A stretch of DNA of 64,000 nucleotides, taken from Burkholderia sp. Ax-1719. Lineage in GTDB: Bacteria; Pseudomonadota; Gammaproteobacteria; Burkholderiales; Burkholderiaceae. Location of the stretch: contig NZ_VWWJ01000008.1 of assembly GCF_011753055.1 (NCBI RefSeq), forward strand, positions 124,001-188,000, given 5' to 3'. The notes under the pieces are model-generated. The model worked only from the letters and a program-made list of their open reading frames with translations. It had not been told where the DNA came from and did no database searches. The translations under genes and the position numbers were made by a program. This document shows, in pieces, positions 16,451 to 24,983 of the stretch (position 1 is its first letter; every line of letters begins with the position of its first letter).

Positions 16451-17347
16451 TCAACGCGAATTCGCCTGATGCGCAAGCGTGCGCAGCACATACGCCGCGG
16501 CCGCAAAACCAAAGCTCGCGGTCACGCAGACGCTCGATCCAAAACCCGCGCAATTGAGCCCCACCGGACCTTGATGGCCCGGCGACGTCGTCACGTGCTC
16601 GGCTTCGTTATCGACGTCGCACACGGCGGCTTCCGGATAAATCAACGGTTCGTCCGAATACACCGCGCTCACCTTGAAGCGCGCCTTCGGGCCGCGCGGA
16701 AAACCGTGGTGCTTGCGCAGTTGCCCGCGCACCTTCGAAAGCAGCGGGTCCTGAATCGTGAGCGCGAGATCGTCGATACGGATGCGCGTCGGGTCCAGTT
16801 GACCGCCCGCGCCGCCCACGGTGATAAGCGGCACGCGATGCTCGACACACCACGCAATCAGCGCGGTCTTGGTACGCACGCTGTCGATCGCGTCCACCAC
16901 GTAGTCGAAGCCGCTGCCCAGTAGCGCGTCAAAATTCGACGGCTCGACGAAATCCTCCACGAGGCGCACGTCGCAGTCCGGGTTGATCAGCTTGATGCGC
17001 TCGGCCATCGCTTCGACCTTGGGCTTGCCGTAGTTGCCGTCGAGCGCGTGGATCTGGCGGTTGGTATTGCTTTCCGCCACGTTGTCGAGGTCGATCAGCG
17101 TCAGCGTGCCGATGGCGCTGCGCGCAAGCGCCTCCGCCACCCAGGAACCCACGCCGCCGATGCCGATCACCGCCACATGCGCGCGCTCGAACGCTTCGAG
17201 CGCGGGTGCGCCGTAAAGCCGCGCCACACCGCCGAAGCGGCGCGCCCGGTCGGCAACATCGGCCGCGTCGGGCGCGGTAAGATCGGCGGGTTCGGCCGCG
17301 GGTTGGAACGAGGCGGTCGAAGCGGAAAGCGGTGTACTGGTGGACAT
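16451..17347 (-). CDS. tcdA: tRNA threonylcarbamoyladenosine dehydratase
   Basis: TcdA (CsdL/YgdL) cyclises t6A37 to ct6A in tRNA using ATP and belongs to the E1/ThiF-like family. The 298-residue product has the nucleotide-binding VAVIGIGGVGSWVAEALARS, the DLDNVAESNTNRQ segment, and DYVVDAIDSVRTKTALI. It lies far from tsaE but acts on the product of the same pathway. The start is ATG 17347 or ATG 17380; neither has a strong ribosome binding site. Residues before about 40 are low-complexity. It is divergent from pdxH. Confidence 0.92.
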   Translation of the reverse strand: MSTSTPLSASTASFQPAAEPADLTAPDAADVADRARRFGGVARLYGAPALEAFERAHVAVIGIGGVGSWVAEALARSAIGTLTLIDLDNVAESNTNRQIHALDGNYGKPKVEAMAERIKLINPDCDVRLVEDFVEPSNFDALLGSGFDYVVDAIDSVRTKTALIAWCVEHRVPLITVGGAGGQLDPTRIRIDDLALTIQDPLLSKVRGQLRKHHGFPRGPKARFKVSAVYSDEPLIYPEAAVCDVDNEAEHVTTSPGHQGPVGLNCAGFGSSVCVTASFGFAAAAYVLRTLAHQANSR

Positions 17348-17493
17348 GACGGTAGAAGATCGAAAGCGGACCGATTGCATACTGTCACGGCCCTGGCAAG
17401 ACCCGTATTTTGCCTGATCGCGCCGTGTTGGGCTGAGCGCCGTCTCGCCACGGTGCGCCCCGCCCGTCCGCGGCATCCGGCCCGCATTCTGGT

Positions 17494-17499
17494 TATACT
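17494..17499 (+). promoter_or_regulatory. Possible -10 element for pdxH
   Basis: TATACT lies 29 bases before the pdxH ATG. No convincing -35 hexamer is at the expected distance, so this is tentative. Confidence 0.3.
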
Positions 17500-17527
17500 C
17501 GTCCGCACTGAAGCGCCTGCATAAAAC

Positions 17528-18169
17528 ATGACCTCCCTCGCCGATCTCCGCAAGAACTACTCGCTCGGCTCGCTCGACGCCGCCGACGTCGACGCCGATC
17601 CGATCCGCCAGTTCCAGACCTGGTTTGCCCAGGCGCTCGACGCGCAGCTGCCCGAACCCAACGCGATGACCGTCGCGACCGTCGACGCCGATGGCCGTCC
17701 GGCCGCGCGCATCCTGCTGATCAAGGGCGTGGACGAGCGCGGCTTCGTGTTCTTCACCAACTACGACAGTCGCAAGGGCCGCGAGCTGGGCGCCAATCCA
17801 CACGCCGCGCTGCTGTTCCACTGGGTCGAACTGGAGCGACAGGTGCGTATCGAAGGCCGCGTCGAGAAGACCAGCGATGCGGAAAGCGACGCCTACTATC
17901 AGTCGCGTCCGCTCGGTTCGCGCATTGGCGCGTGGGCGTCGGAGCAAAGCGCGGTGATCGACAGCCGTGCCCAACTCGAAGCGCGCGAGCGCGAAATCAG
18001 CGCACAGTATGGCGATGCGCCGCCGCGTCCGCCGCACTGGGGCGGCTACCGCCTCGTGCCGGACGCCATCGAGTTCTGGCAAGGCCGCCCCTCGCGGCTG
18101 CATGACCGCATCCGCTATACGCGCGAGAACGCGCAGGCGCCGTGGCGCATCGACCGGCTCGCGCCCTGA
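17528..18169 (+). CDS. pdxH: Pyridoxamine 5'-phosphate oxidase
   Basis: PdxH is an FMN enzyme that oxidises pyridoxine or pyridoxamine 5'-phosphate to pyridoxal 5'-phosphate. The 213-residue protein shows the family start LRKNYSLGSLD, AMTVATVDADGRPAARILLIKG, FFTNYDSRKG, and the C-terminal IEFWQGRPSRLHDR with RxAP-like ending (IDRLAP). Length and motifs are complete. No Shine-Dalgarno sequence stands out. Several PLP enzymes elsewhere in the window (KynU, the PabC domain) would use its product. Confidence 0.95.
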   Translation: MTSLADLRKNYSLGSLDAADVDADPIRQFQTWFAQALDAQLPEPNAMTVATVDADGRPAARILLIKGVDERGFVFFTNYDSRKGRELGANPHAALLFHWVELERQVRIEGRVEKTSDAESDAYYQSRPLGSRIGAWASEQSAVIDSRAQLEAREREISAQYGDAPPRPPHWGGYRLVPDAIEFWQGRPSRLHDRIRYTRENAQAPWRIDRLAP

Positions 18170-18359
18170 GCGCGTTCTGACCGTCGATCGACCCAGGGCG
18201 CGCAGCGCAAGGCACGCCCGCCGTTTCGCCCGAGTTTTGTAGTGCGCATCGCAATTCGCTTTTGTCTTTTTGCTTGAGCCGTTCAATTCACAGCAATCAA
18301 CCCGCATGGGACCGGACTCAGTGCGCCGCACTCGCTCCGGGCGACACGGAGAGAAACGC

Positions 18360-19574
18360 ATGTTCTGGGAGAAAAAACTCGCACAATGGGTCGACGATGT
18401 GCGCAGCAAGGCCAACCTGCCGGCGCGGCTGGTGCTGTGGAGCGGCCAGCAATACGATTTCGGCCACTTCGCCGCGCCGCAGGTCACGCTGAAGGTCAAT
18501 AGCGCTTCCGCGCTGCCGCTGCTGCTCGAACCGAGCCTCGACAATCTCGGCGAGGCCTACATCAAAGGCAAGATCGACATCGAGGGCAAGGTCGCCGACA
18601 TCATCAACATCGGCTACTCGCTCGCGCGCAGCACGGTCACGAGCGCCAGCAAGCTCGCGCGGGTGCGCCGCTACTTCACGCACTCGAAGTCCACCGACAG
18701 AAAGGCCATCCAGTATCACTACGACGTCTCGAACGCGTTCTACAAGCTCTGGCTCGACGAGAACATGGTGTATTCCTGCGCGTACTTCGAGAACGGCGAC
18801 GAAGATCTCGCCACGGCGCAGATCAAGAAGATCGACCACATCCTCACCAAGATCCAGTTACAGGAAGGCCAGACGCTGCTCGATATCGGCTGCGGCTGGG
18901 GCGCGCTGGTGCTGCGGGCGGCGCAGAAGTTCGGCGCGCGCTGCGTGGGCGTGACGCTCTCGCAGAACCAGTTCGATCTGGCCACGCAGCGCGTCAGGGA
19001 CGCGGGCCTGGAAGACCGTATCGAAATTCGTCTGCAGGACTATCGCGACGTGCAGGGCCAGTTCGACCGCATCACGAGCGTGGGCATGTTCGAGCACGTC
19101 GGGCGCAAGAATCTCCCGGGCTACTTCACGAAAGTACGCGAACTGCTCGCCGATGACGGCATCGCCATGAATCACGGCATCACGTCCTCGGATGCCGAAA
19201 GCGGCGAGACGGCGCTGGGCGGCGGCGAATTCATCGACCGCTACGTGTTCCCCGACGGCGAGCTGCCGCATATCAGCCTGGCGCTGGAGGCGGCGCAGCG
19301 CGGCGGTCTGGAAGCGGTTGACGTGGAGAGCCTGCGCCGTCACTATGCGCACACGCTCGATCTCTGGGCCGACAACTTCGAGGCGCACGCCGAGGAAGCG
19401 AAAAAACTCGTCGACGACGAGAAGTTCCGCATCTGGCGCGTCTATCTGGCAGGCTGCGCCTACGCGTTCGAGCACGACGATGTGTCGATTTATCAGATCG
19501 TCTGCCGCAAGGCCGGCCGCAGCGCGACGACGCTGCCGTGGTCGCGCCGCTATATGTATGAAAAGCCGCTGTGA
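18360..19574 (+). CDS. cfa: Cyclopropane-fatty-acyl-phospholipid synthase family methyltransferase
   Basis: The 404-residue protein is a SAM-dependent methyltransferase of the Cfa family that adds a methylene bridge to unsaturated acyl chains of membrane phospholipids. The N-terminal region (about 1-110) is the lipid-binding part; YHYDVSNAFYKLWLD and LLDIGCGWGALVLRA mark the catalytic domain and SAM site, and GMFEHVGRKN is the conserved Glu/His segment. GGAGAG lies close to the ATG at 18360 (MFWEKK). It is monocistronic as far as can be seen, between pdxH and a DUF72 gene. Bacteria often carry paralogues, so the exact substrate is uncertain. Confidence 0.88.
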   Translation: MFWEKKLAQWVDDVRSKANLPARLVLWSGQQYDFGHFAAPQVTLKVNSASALPLLLEPSLDNLGEAYIKGKIDIEGKVADIINIGYSLARSTVTSASKLARVRRYFTHSKSTDRKAIQYHYDVSNAFYKLWLDENMVYSCAYFENGDEDLATAQIKKIDHILTKIQLQEGQTLLDIGCGWGALVLRAAQKFGARCVGVTLSQNQFDLATQRVRDAGLEDRIEIRLQDYRDVQGQFDRITSVGMFEHVGRKNLPGYFTKVRELLADDGIAMNHGITSSDAESGETALGGGEFIDRYVFPDGELPHISLALEAAQRGGLEAVDVESLRRHYAHTLDLWADNFEAHAEEAKKLVDDEKFRIWRVYLAGCAYAFEHDDVSIYQIVCRKAGRSATTLPWSRRYMYEKPL

Positions 19575-19656
19575 AGTCGCTATGAAGCACGTCTCGCGAG
19601 TGAGGCAGGCGGCGTTTCCTTGATCGCCCGCCCTCACTCGCCATCCTGAAATCTGC

Positions 19657-20991
19657 ATGAACGAACGCGACGACGGCCTTTTTCCCGATCTGCCGGATTT
19701 CGGGGCGCACAACCACGATGGAACGGCTTCGGCGCAAGGTCGCACGCGTGGGACGACGCGCACGGCTTCGCGGCGCGCCGCCCCCGTCGAGCGCACGGCC
19801 GAACCGCAAACCGATCTGTTCGGCTTCGCGCCGCCCGAGCGGTCCACATCGTCGAAGCATGCCGAATCGGCGAGCGCCGAAGCCCCTGCCGCCAAACCCG
19901 CCGACTCGCCCGCCCCAAAGCGCCGCGCGCGCGGCGTACTGCCCGCCGAGCCCACGCAGGATGTGCTCGATCTCGCCGTCGACCTGCCCGCCGGCGTGCG
20001 TCTGGGCACCTCATCGTGGTCGTTTCCGGGCTGGAACGGCATCGTCTACGGCGACGACTACAGCAATTCGAAGCTCGCGCGCGACGGCCTCGCGGCCTAT
20101 GGCGTGCATCCGCTGCTGCGCTCGGTGAGCATCGACCGCTCGTTCTACGCGCCGCTCACCGTGACCGACTATCTGCGTTACGCCCAGCAGGTGCCGGATC
20201 ACTTCCGCTTCATCGTCAAGGCACCGGCGCTCATCACCGACGCCAGCGTGCGCGGCGATCGCGGCGAGCCGGTGTCGGCCAATCCCTGCTTTCTGAACGC
20301 GGAAATGGCCGCGCGCGACTTCGTCGAGCCGTGCCTCGCGGGCCTGGGCAAGAAAGCGGGCGCGCTGGTGTTCCAGTTTCCGCCGCTGCCCGATCAACTG
20401 CTCGCCGATCCCGCCGTGTTCGTCGAGCGGTTGTCGGCGTTTCTCGCCGCGCTGCCGCCGCTGCCCGCGCCCAGCCTGGACAACACCGAAGACGCCGCGC
20501 CCGGCGACGCCACCTGCTACGCCGTCGAGATCCGCGACGGCATTCTGCTCACGCCACGTTTCGTGCGCGCGCTGCGCGCGGCGGGCGTGCGGTATTGCGT
20601 CGGGCTGCACGCGCGCATGCCCGATCCGCTGCGCCAGGCGACCGCCCTCGCGCTGATGGACGGCGAAGCGCCCGCCGGGCCGCTGATCGTGCGCTGGAGC
20701 CTGCACAGCGGCTTCAAGTACGAACAGGCGAAAGCGCGCTATGAACCGTTCGACAAACTCGTCGACGAAGACCCGCACACGCGCGACACGCTCGCCGAAC
20801 TGGCCGCGCGCTACGCCATCGCGGGCCAGCCGGTGCTGATCACGACCAACAACAAGGCCGAGGGATCCGCGCCGCTCACCTGCCAGAAACTCGCCCGCGC
20901 CATCGCCGATGAAATGGCGCGGCTGCGCGCCGAAGCCGAAGAAAGCGACGAAGGCGCCGAAGGCGACGAGAGCAACGACAGCGCGCCATAG
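19657..20991 (+). CDS. DUF72 domain-containing protein with a long N-terminal extension
   Basis: A DUF72 (YecE-like) TIM-barrel domain begins near residue 108 (VRLGTSSWSFPGWNGIVYG) and runs to about 425, with SIDRSFYAPLT, FRFIVKAPALIT and the late TNNKAEGSAP segment. The first ~105 residues are Ala/Pro/Arg-rich and probably disordered, and include QTDLFGF, which resembles a short clamp-binding or docking motif (speculative). The C-terminus is acidic. The family has no settled biochemical role. It is convergent with msrA. Confidence 0.85.
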   Translation: MNERDDGLFPDLPDFGAHNHDGTASAQGRTRGTTRTASRRAAPVERTAEPQTDLFGFAPPERSTSSKHAESASAEAPAAKPADSPAPKRRARGVLPAEPTQDVLDLAVDLPAGVRLGTSSWSFPGWNGIVYGDDYSNSKLARDGLAAYGVHPLLRSVSIDRSFYAPLTVTDYLRYAQQVPDHFRFIVKAPALITDASVRGDRGEPVSANPCFLNAEMAARDFVEPCLAGLGKKAGALVFQFPPLPDQLLADPAVFVERLSAFLAALPPLPAPSLDNTEDAAPGDATCYAVEIRDGILLTPRFVRALRAAGVRYCVGLHARMPDPLRQATALALMDGEAPAGPLIVRWSLHSGFKYEQAKARYEPFDKLVDEDPHTRDTLAELAARYAIAGQPVLITTNNKAEGSAPLTCQKLARAIADEMARLRAEAEESDEGAEGDESNDSAP

Positions 20992-21052
20992 GTAAAAACG
21001 AGCGCGGTCCGTATCCGGAACCGCGCCCGCCGTCAGAAAATCCTAAGCCCGC

Positions 21053-21598
21053 TCAAGCCTTGAGCCGATGCGCGAACTTCTGGCGGAACTTCGCCACCTT
21101 CGGCGCGACCACGAACGCGCAGTAGCCCTGATTGGGATGCTGCTCGAAGTAGTTCTGGTGATAGGCCTCGGCGGGGAAATAGTTGCCGTCGAGCGGCAGC
21201 ACCTGGGTGACGATCTTGCCGTCGTAGACGCCTTCAGCCGTTACCTCGCGGATCGCCTGTTCCGCGATTTCGGCCTGTTGCGGCGAATGCGTGAAGATCA
21301 CCGAGCGGTACTGCGTGCCAATGTCATTGCCCTGACGGTTCAGCTGGGTCGGATCGTGAATCGCGAAGAAGATGTCGAGGATCTCGCGATAGCTGATCTT
21401 CGACGGATCGAAATCGACCTTCACGACTTCGGCATGGCCGGTCACGCCGTCACAGACCTGCTCGTAGGTCGGGTTGAGCGTCTGGCCGCCCGCATAGCCC
21501 GATTCCACCGCCGTCACGCCGTCCACACGCAGATAGACCGCTTCGAGACACCAGAAACATCCGCCGCCCAGGGTGGCCGTTTCGATCGTCTGACTCAT
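21053..21598 (-). CDS. msrA: Peptide-methionine (S)-S-oxide reductase
   Basis: MsrA repairs the S epimer of methionine sulfoxide in proteins. The 181-residue product has the catalytic motif GGCFWCLEA near the N-terminus, VESGYAGG, TGHAEVVKVDFDP and the HQNYF region near the C-terminus, all standard. AAAGGAGAG 8-10 bases before the ATG at 21598 fixes the start and rules out the in-frame extension upstream. It is divergent from the flavin reductase gene. Confidence 0.96.
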   Translation of the reverse strand: MSQTIETATLGGGCFWCLEAVYLRVDGVTAVESGYAGGQTLNPTYEQVCDGVTGHAEVVKVDFDPSKISYREILDIFFAIHDPTQLNRQGNDIGTQYRSVIFTHSPQQAEIAEQAIREVTAEGVYDGKIVTQVLPLDGNYFPAEAYHQNYFEQHPNQGYCAFVVAPKVAKFRQKFAHRLKA

Positions 21599-21780
21599 GC
21601 TCAACTCTCCTTTGACAATGGCGGGCGCGCCGTGCGCGCCATGCGCAAATTGCGCGGTAACCGCTGCGCGAGTGGGTCTAAATCCCAGCCGCGCGCTGCT
21701 TTTCGCTAAAATTGGGGCAATTCGCCGAAATTCCACATGACGTTCATTCCGACTTCCGCTACGACCGAGGGCGTGCAGCC

Positions 21781-22293
21781 ATGACCCGCCGCGCCAGCCC
21801 GCCCAACTTCGACGCCGCCTCTTTCCGCCGCGCGCTCGGCCAGTTCGCGACCGGCGTAACGGTCATCACGACGCGCGCGCCCGACGGCCAGCTCATCGGC
21901 ATCACGGCCAGTTCGTTCAACTCGGTGTCGCTCGATCCGCCGCTGGTGCTCTGGAGCCTCGCGACGCGTTCGGCGTCGATGCCGGTGTTTCGCAGCAACA
22001 GCCATTATGTGGTGAATGTGCTCGCGGCGTCGCAGCTCGACCTGTGCAAGCGCTTTGCCACCGTGAAGGGCGACCGCTTCGAAGGCGTCTCGCACGCGGC
22101 CGGCGACTCCGGCATGCCGGTGCTGGACGGCGCGATCGCCTGGTTCGAGTGCCATAACCGCAGCCGCTACGACGAAGGCGATCACGTCATTTTCGTCGGC
22201 GAAGTGGAGCGCTGCGGCGTGCGCGAGGATCTCGATCAGGCTTCTCCGCTGGTGTTCCACGGCGGCGGTTTCCATAAGATCGAGCCGCTTTAA
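21781..22293 (+). CDS. Flavin reductase family protein
   Basis: The 170-residue protein is a flavin reductase of the FMN-binding split-barrel type (HpaC/RutF-like): FRRALGQFATGVTVITT, GITASSFNSVSLDPPLVLWSL, FAVNVL-like HYVVNVLAASQ, and the C-terminal SPLVFHGGGFHKI. Such enzymes supply reduced flavin to a monooxygenase partner; no partner is next to it. The ATG at 21781 is chosen; a start at 21712 would overlap the msrA promoter region. The upstream TAAAAT at 21707 could be its -10. Confidence 0.88.
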   Translation: MTRRASPPNFDAASFRRALGQFATGVTVITTRAPDGQLIGITASSFNSVSLDPPLVLWSLATRSASMPVFRSNSHYVVNVLAASQLDLCKRFATVKGDRFEGVSHAAGDSGMPVLDGAIAWFECHNRSRYDEGDHVIFVGEVERCGVREDLDQASPLVFHGGGFHKIEPL

Positions 22294-22323
22294 GCGCGAG
22301 AAAGTGGTCGAATGAGCGGTCGA

Positions 22324-22348
22324 AAAGCCCGGCGCAACACCGGGCTTT
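22324..22348. terminator. Terminator between the flavin reductase gene and kynR
   Basis: A 9-bp stem (AAAGCCCGG / CCGGGCTTT) with a 7-base loop lies between two convergent genes, flanked by short A and T runs. Confidence 0.65.
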
Positions 22349-22367
22349 CGTTTGCCTCAGTGCAGCC

Positions 22368-22871
22368 TCAATTCGCCTTCGGCTCCCCGCGCTGCGCGAT
22401 CAGATCGACGGGCACGCCCGCTTCCACCTTCAGCGTCGTCAGCACGATATTCGAGCGGATATCCATCACGCCCGGCGCCTTGTACAGCTTGTTGAGCACG
22501 AAATCCGAATAGTGCTTGAGGTTGTGCGCGAGCACGCGCAGCAGATAGTGCGTTTCCCCCGTCACCACGTACGCGCCCACCACTTCGGGCCAGTCGCGCA
22601 GCGCCGTGACGAAGCGCTCGTGCCAGCTTTCCTGGTCGTTGCGCATCGACACCTGCACGAAAGCCTCCATCTCGAAGCCGAGAATCTCCCGGTTCAGACT
22701 GGCGCGGTAGCGCTCGACCACGCCCTGCTCTTCCAGCAGGCGTAGCCGCCGCAGACACGCGGATGGCGACAGCGAAATCCGTTCGGCCAGATCGAGGTTA
22801 CTGATGCGTCCCTCGTTCTGTAGAACGGCGAGAATCCGGCAATCGGTTGCGTCGAGCGAGATAGCGTTCAT
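22368..22871 (-). CDS. kynR: Lrp/AsnC-family regulator, probable KynR
   Basis: The 167-residue protein has an N-terminal helix-turn-helix (ISNLDLAERISLSPSACLRRLRLLEE, about 19-47) and a C-terminal RAM ligand-binding domain typical of Lrp/AsnC. It is divergent from kynBUA with 131 bases between starts. In Pseudomonas and Burkholderia an Lrp-type KynR in this position activates the kyn genes in response to L-kynurenine, so this assignment is strong by context. AGGGGA lies close before the ATG. Confidence 0.9.
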   Translation of the reverse strand: MNAISLDATDCRILAVLQNEGRISNLDLAERISLSPSACLRRLRLLEEQGVVERYRASLNREILGFEMEAFVQVSMRNDQESWHERFVTALRDWPEVVGAYVVTGETHYLLRVLAHNLKHYSDFVLNKLYKAPGVMDIRSNIVLTTLKVEAGVPVDLIAQRGEPKAN

Positions 22872-23002
22872 ATTTGGTCCCCTTTCCCCTCTTGTAACAA
22901 ATTATGTGCCAAGAACTGTAGCCTAAGGCGTTTTTTTCGCAAGCACATTTCGCGACGGGTTGCCTATCATTCGAAAAATACGGAGACAACCTTGTCAGCG
23001 CA

Positions 23003-23635
23003 ATGAAAAAGCTCTGGGATATTTCCCCTTCGATCCATCCTGCAACGCCCGTCTGGCCCGGCGACACGACCGTAAACGTCGAGCGTGTCTGGCGTATGGA
23101 AGCCGGTTCGCCGGTCAACGTGGCGCGCGTGACGCTCTCGCCGCACACCGGCGCGCATACCGACGCCCCGCTGCATTACGACGCCGAAGGCGCGCCCATC
23201 GGCGAGGTGCCGCTCGATACGTATATCGGCCCGTGCCGCGTGATTGATTGCATCGGCGCGGCGCCGCTGGTGCTGCCCGAGCATGTAAAAACTGCACTCG
23301 ACGGCATTCCGCCGCGCGTCTTGCTGCGCACCTATGCGCACGCGCCGCAGGATCGCTGGGATAGCGCGTTTTGCGCCGTCGCGCCCGAAACCATCGAATT
23401 GCTCGCCGCGCGTGGCGTGCGTCTGATCGGCATCGATACGCCGTCGCTCGATCCGCAGGAATCGAAGACGATGGACGCGCATCACCGCATCCGCGCGCAT
23501 CGCATGGCGATTCTCGAAGGCGTGGTGCTCGACGACATCGACGCCGGCGACTATGAACTGATTGCGCTGCCGCTGAAATTTACGACGCTCGACGCCAGCC
23601 CCGTTCGGGCTGTGCTGCGCGCGTTGCCGCAATAA
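23003..23635 (+). CDS. kynB: Kynurenine formamidase (arylformamidase)
   Basis: KynB hydrolyses N-formyl-L-kynurenine to L-kynurenine, step 2 of tryptophan degradation. The 210-residue cyclase-family protein has WDISPSIHPATPVWPGDT, the metal-binding HTGAHTDAPLHYD with several His/Asp ligands, and GIDTPSLDPQESK. It heads the kynBUA operon. The nearest GGAG is about 17 bases before the ATG at 23003, so translation initiation may be weak. Confidence 0.95.
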   Translation: MKKLWDISPSIHPATPVWPGDTTVNVERVWRMEAGSPVNVARVTLSPHTGAHTDAPLHYDAEGAPIGEVPLDTYIGPCRVIDCIGAAPLVLPEHVKTALDGIPPRVLLRTYAHAPQDRWDSAFCAVAPETIELLAARGVRLIGIDTPSLDPQESKTMDAHHRIRAHRMAILEGVVLDDIDAGDYELIALPLKFTTLDASPVRAVLRALPQ

Positions 23636-23722
23636 AAACGCACGGAATTTTTACGAACGACGCACCAACATCGTTTCGATTGCACCGCAATCGCCCCGAG
23701 ACACCTTCAAGCCCCCATCGAT

Positions 23723-24973
23723 ATGAACGACCGTAACGAAGCCCTGGCGCTGGATAGCGCCGACCCGCTCGCGGCCTTGCGCGATCAATTCACGCTCGCC
23801 GCCGGCACCATCTACCTCGACGGCAACTCGCTGGGCGTGCCGCCCAGTGCGAGCGCCGCGCGCGCCCAGGCCGTGATCGGCGGCGAATGGGGCGAAGGCT
23901 TGATCCGCAGCTGGAACACGGCGGGCTGGTTCGCGCTGCCGCGCCGTCTGGGCAACAAGCTCGCGCCGCTGATCGGCGCAGCCGAGGACGAAGTGGTCGT
24001 CACCGACACCATCTCGATCAACCTCTTCAAGGCGCTGTCCGCCGCGCTGCGCGTCGCCAACGAGCGCGATCCGAAGCGCCGCGTGATCGTATCGGAACGC
24101 TCGAATTTCCCGAGCGATCTGTACATCGCGCAAGGCCTGATCGAGCAACTCGACCGCGGCTACGAGCTGCGTCTGGTCGACGACCCGTCGGAACTGCCCG
24201 CCGCGATCCGCGAAGACGTCGCCGTGGCGATGATCACGCACGTGAACTACCGTACCGGCGAGATGCACGACATGCGCGCGCTCACCGAACACATCCACGC
24301 GCAAGGCGCGCTGGCGCTGTGGGATCTGGCGCATTCGGCGGGCGCGGTGCCGGTCGATCTGAACGGCGTGAATGCCGACTACGCGGTCGGTTGCACGTAC
24401 AAGTATCTGAACGGCGGCCCCGGCTCGCCGGGCTTCGTGTGGGTGCCCAAGCGCAACCAGAACACCTTCTCGCAGCCGCTGTCGGGCTGGTGGGGCCACA
24501 AGTCGCCGTTCGAGATGAACCCGACCTACCGCCCCGACGACGGCATCGGCCGCTATCTGTGCGGCACGCAGCCGATCGTGTCGATGTCGCTGGTCGAATG
24601 CGGCCTCGACGTGTTCCTGCAAACCGATATGCAGGCGATCCGCGCCAAGTCGCTCGCGCTCACCGATCTCTTCATCGAACTGGTGGAGACGCGCTGCGCC
24701 GGCCTGGATCTCTCGCTCGTCACGCCGCGCGAGCACGCGCAGCGCGGCTCGCACGTGAGCTTCGAGCATCCGCATGGCTATGAGGTGATGCAGGCGCTGA
24801 TCGCGCGCGGCGTGATCGGCGATTATCGCGAGCCGCGTGTGCTGCGCTTTGGCTTCACGCCGCTGTACGTGCGTTACGTCGATGTGTGGGACGCCGTGGA
24901 AACGCTGCGCGACGTGCTCGCCACCGAGTACTGGCGCAAGCCCGAATTCGCCGCTCGCGGCGCGGTGACCTGA
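23723..24973 (+). CDS. kynU: Kynureninase
   Basis: KynU is a PLP enzyme that cleaves L-kynurenine to anthranilate and L-alanine. The 416-residue protein shows IYLDGNSLGVPP, the segment SVTDTISIN-like VTDTISINLFK, DLAHSAGAVPVDL, and the PLP-lysine motif YKYLNGGPGSPGFV. It lies 87 bases after kynB and 10 bases before kynA. Together the three enzymes turn tryptophan into anthranilate, which can be degraded or used for alkylquinolone-type signals or siderophores in some Burkholderia; no such genes are in view. Confidence 0.96.
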   Translation: MNDRNEALALDSADPLAALRDQFTLAAGTIYLDGNSLGVPPSASAARAQAVIGGEWGEGLIRSWNTAGWFALPRRLGNKLAPLIGAAEDEVVVTDTISINLFKALSAALRVANERDPKRRVIVSERSNFPSDLYIAQGLIEQLDRGYELRLVDDPSELPAAIREDVAVAMITHVNYRTGEMHDMRALTEHIHAQGALALWDLAHSAGAVPVDLNGVNADYAVGCTYKYLNGGPGSPGFVWVPKRNQNTFSQPLSGWWGHKSPFEMNPTYRPDDGIGRYLCGTQPIVSMSLVECGLDVFLQTDMQAIRAKSLALTDLFIELVETRCAGLDLSLVTPREHAQRGSHVSFEHPHGYEVMQALIARGVIGDYREPRVLRFGFTPLYVRYVDVWDAVETLRDVLATEYWRKPEFAARGAVT

Positions 24974-24983
24974 GGAACGCGCG

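Noticed and set aside
21001..21027. A terminator between the DUF72 gene and msrA
   Set aside because: An imperfect GCGCGG...CCGCGC hairpin is present, but it has no T run on either side, so I did not call it.
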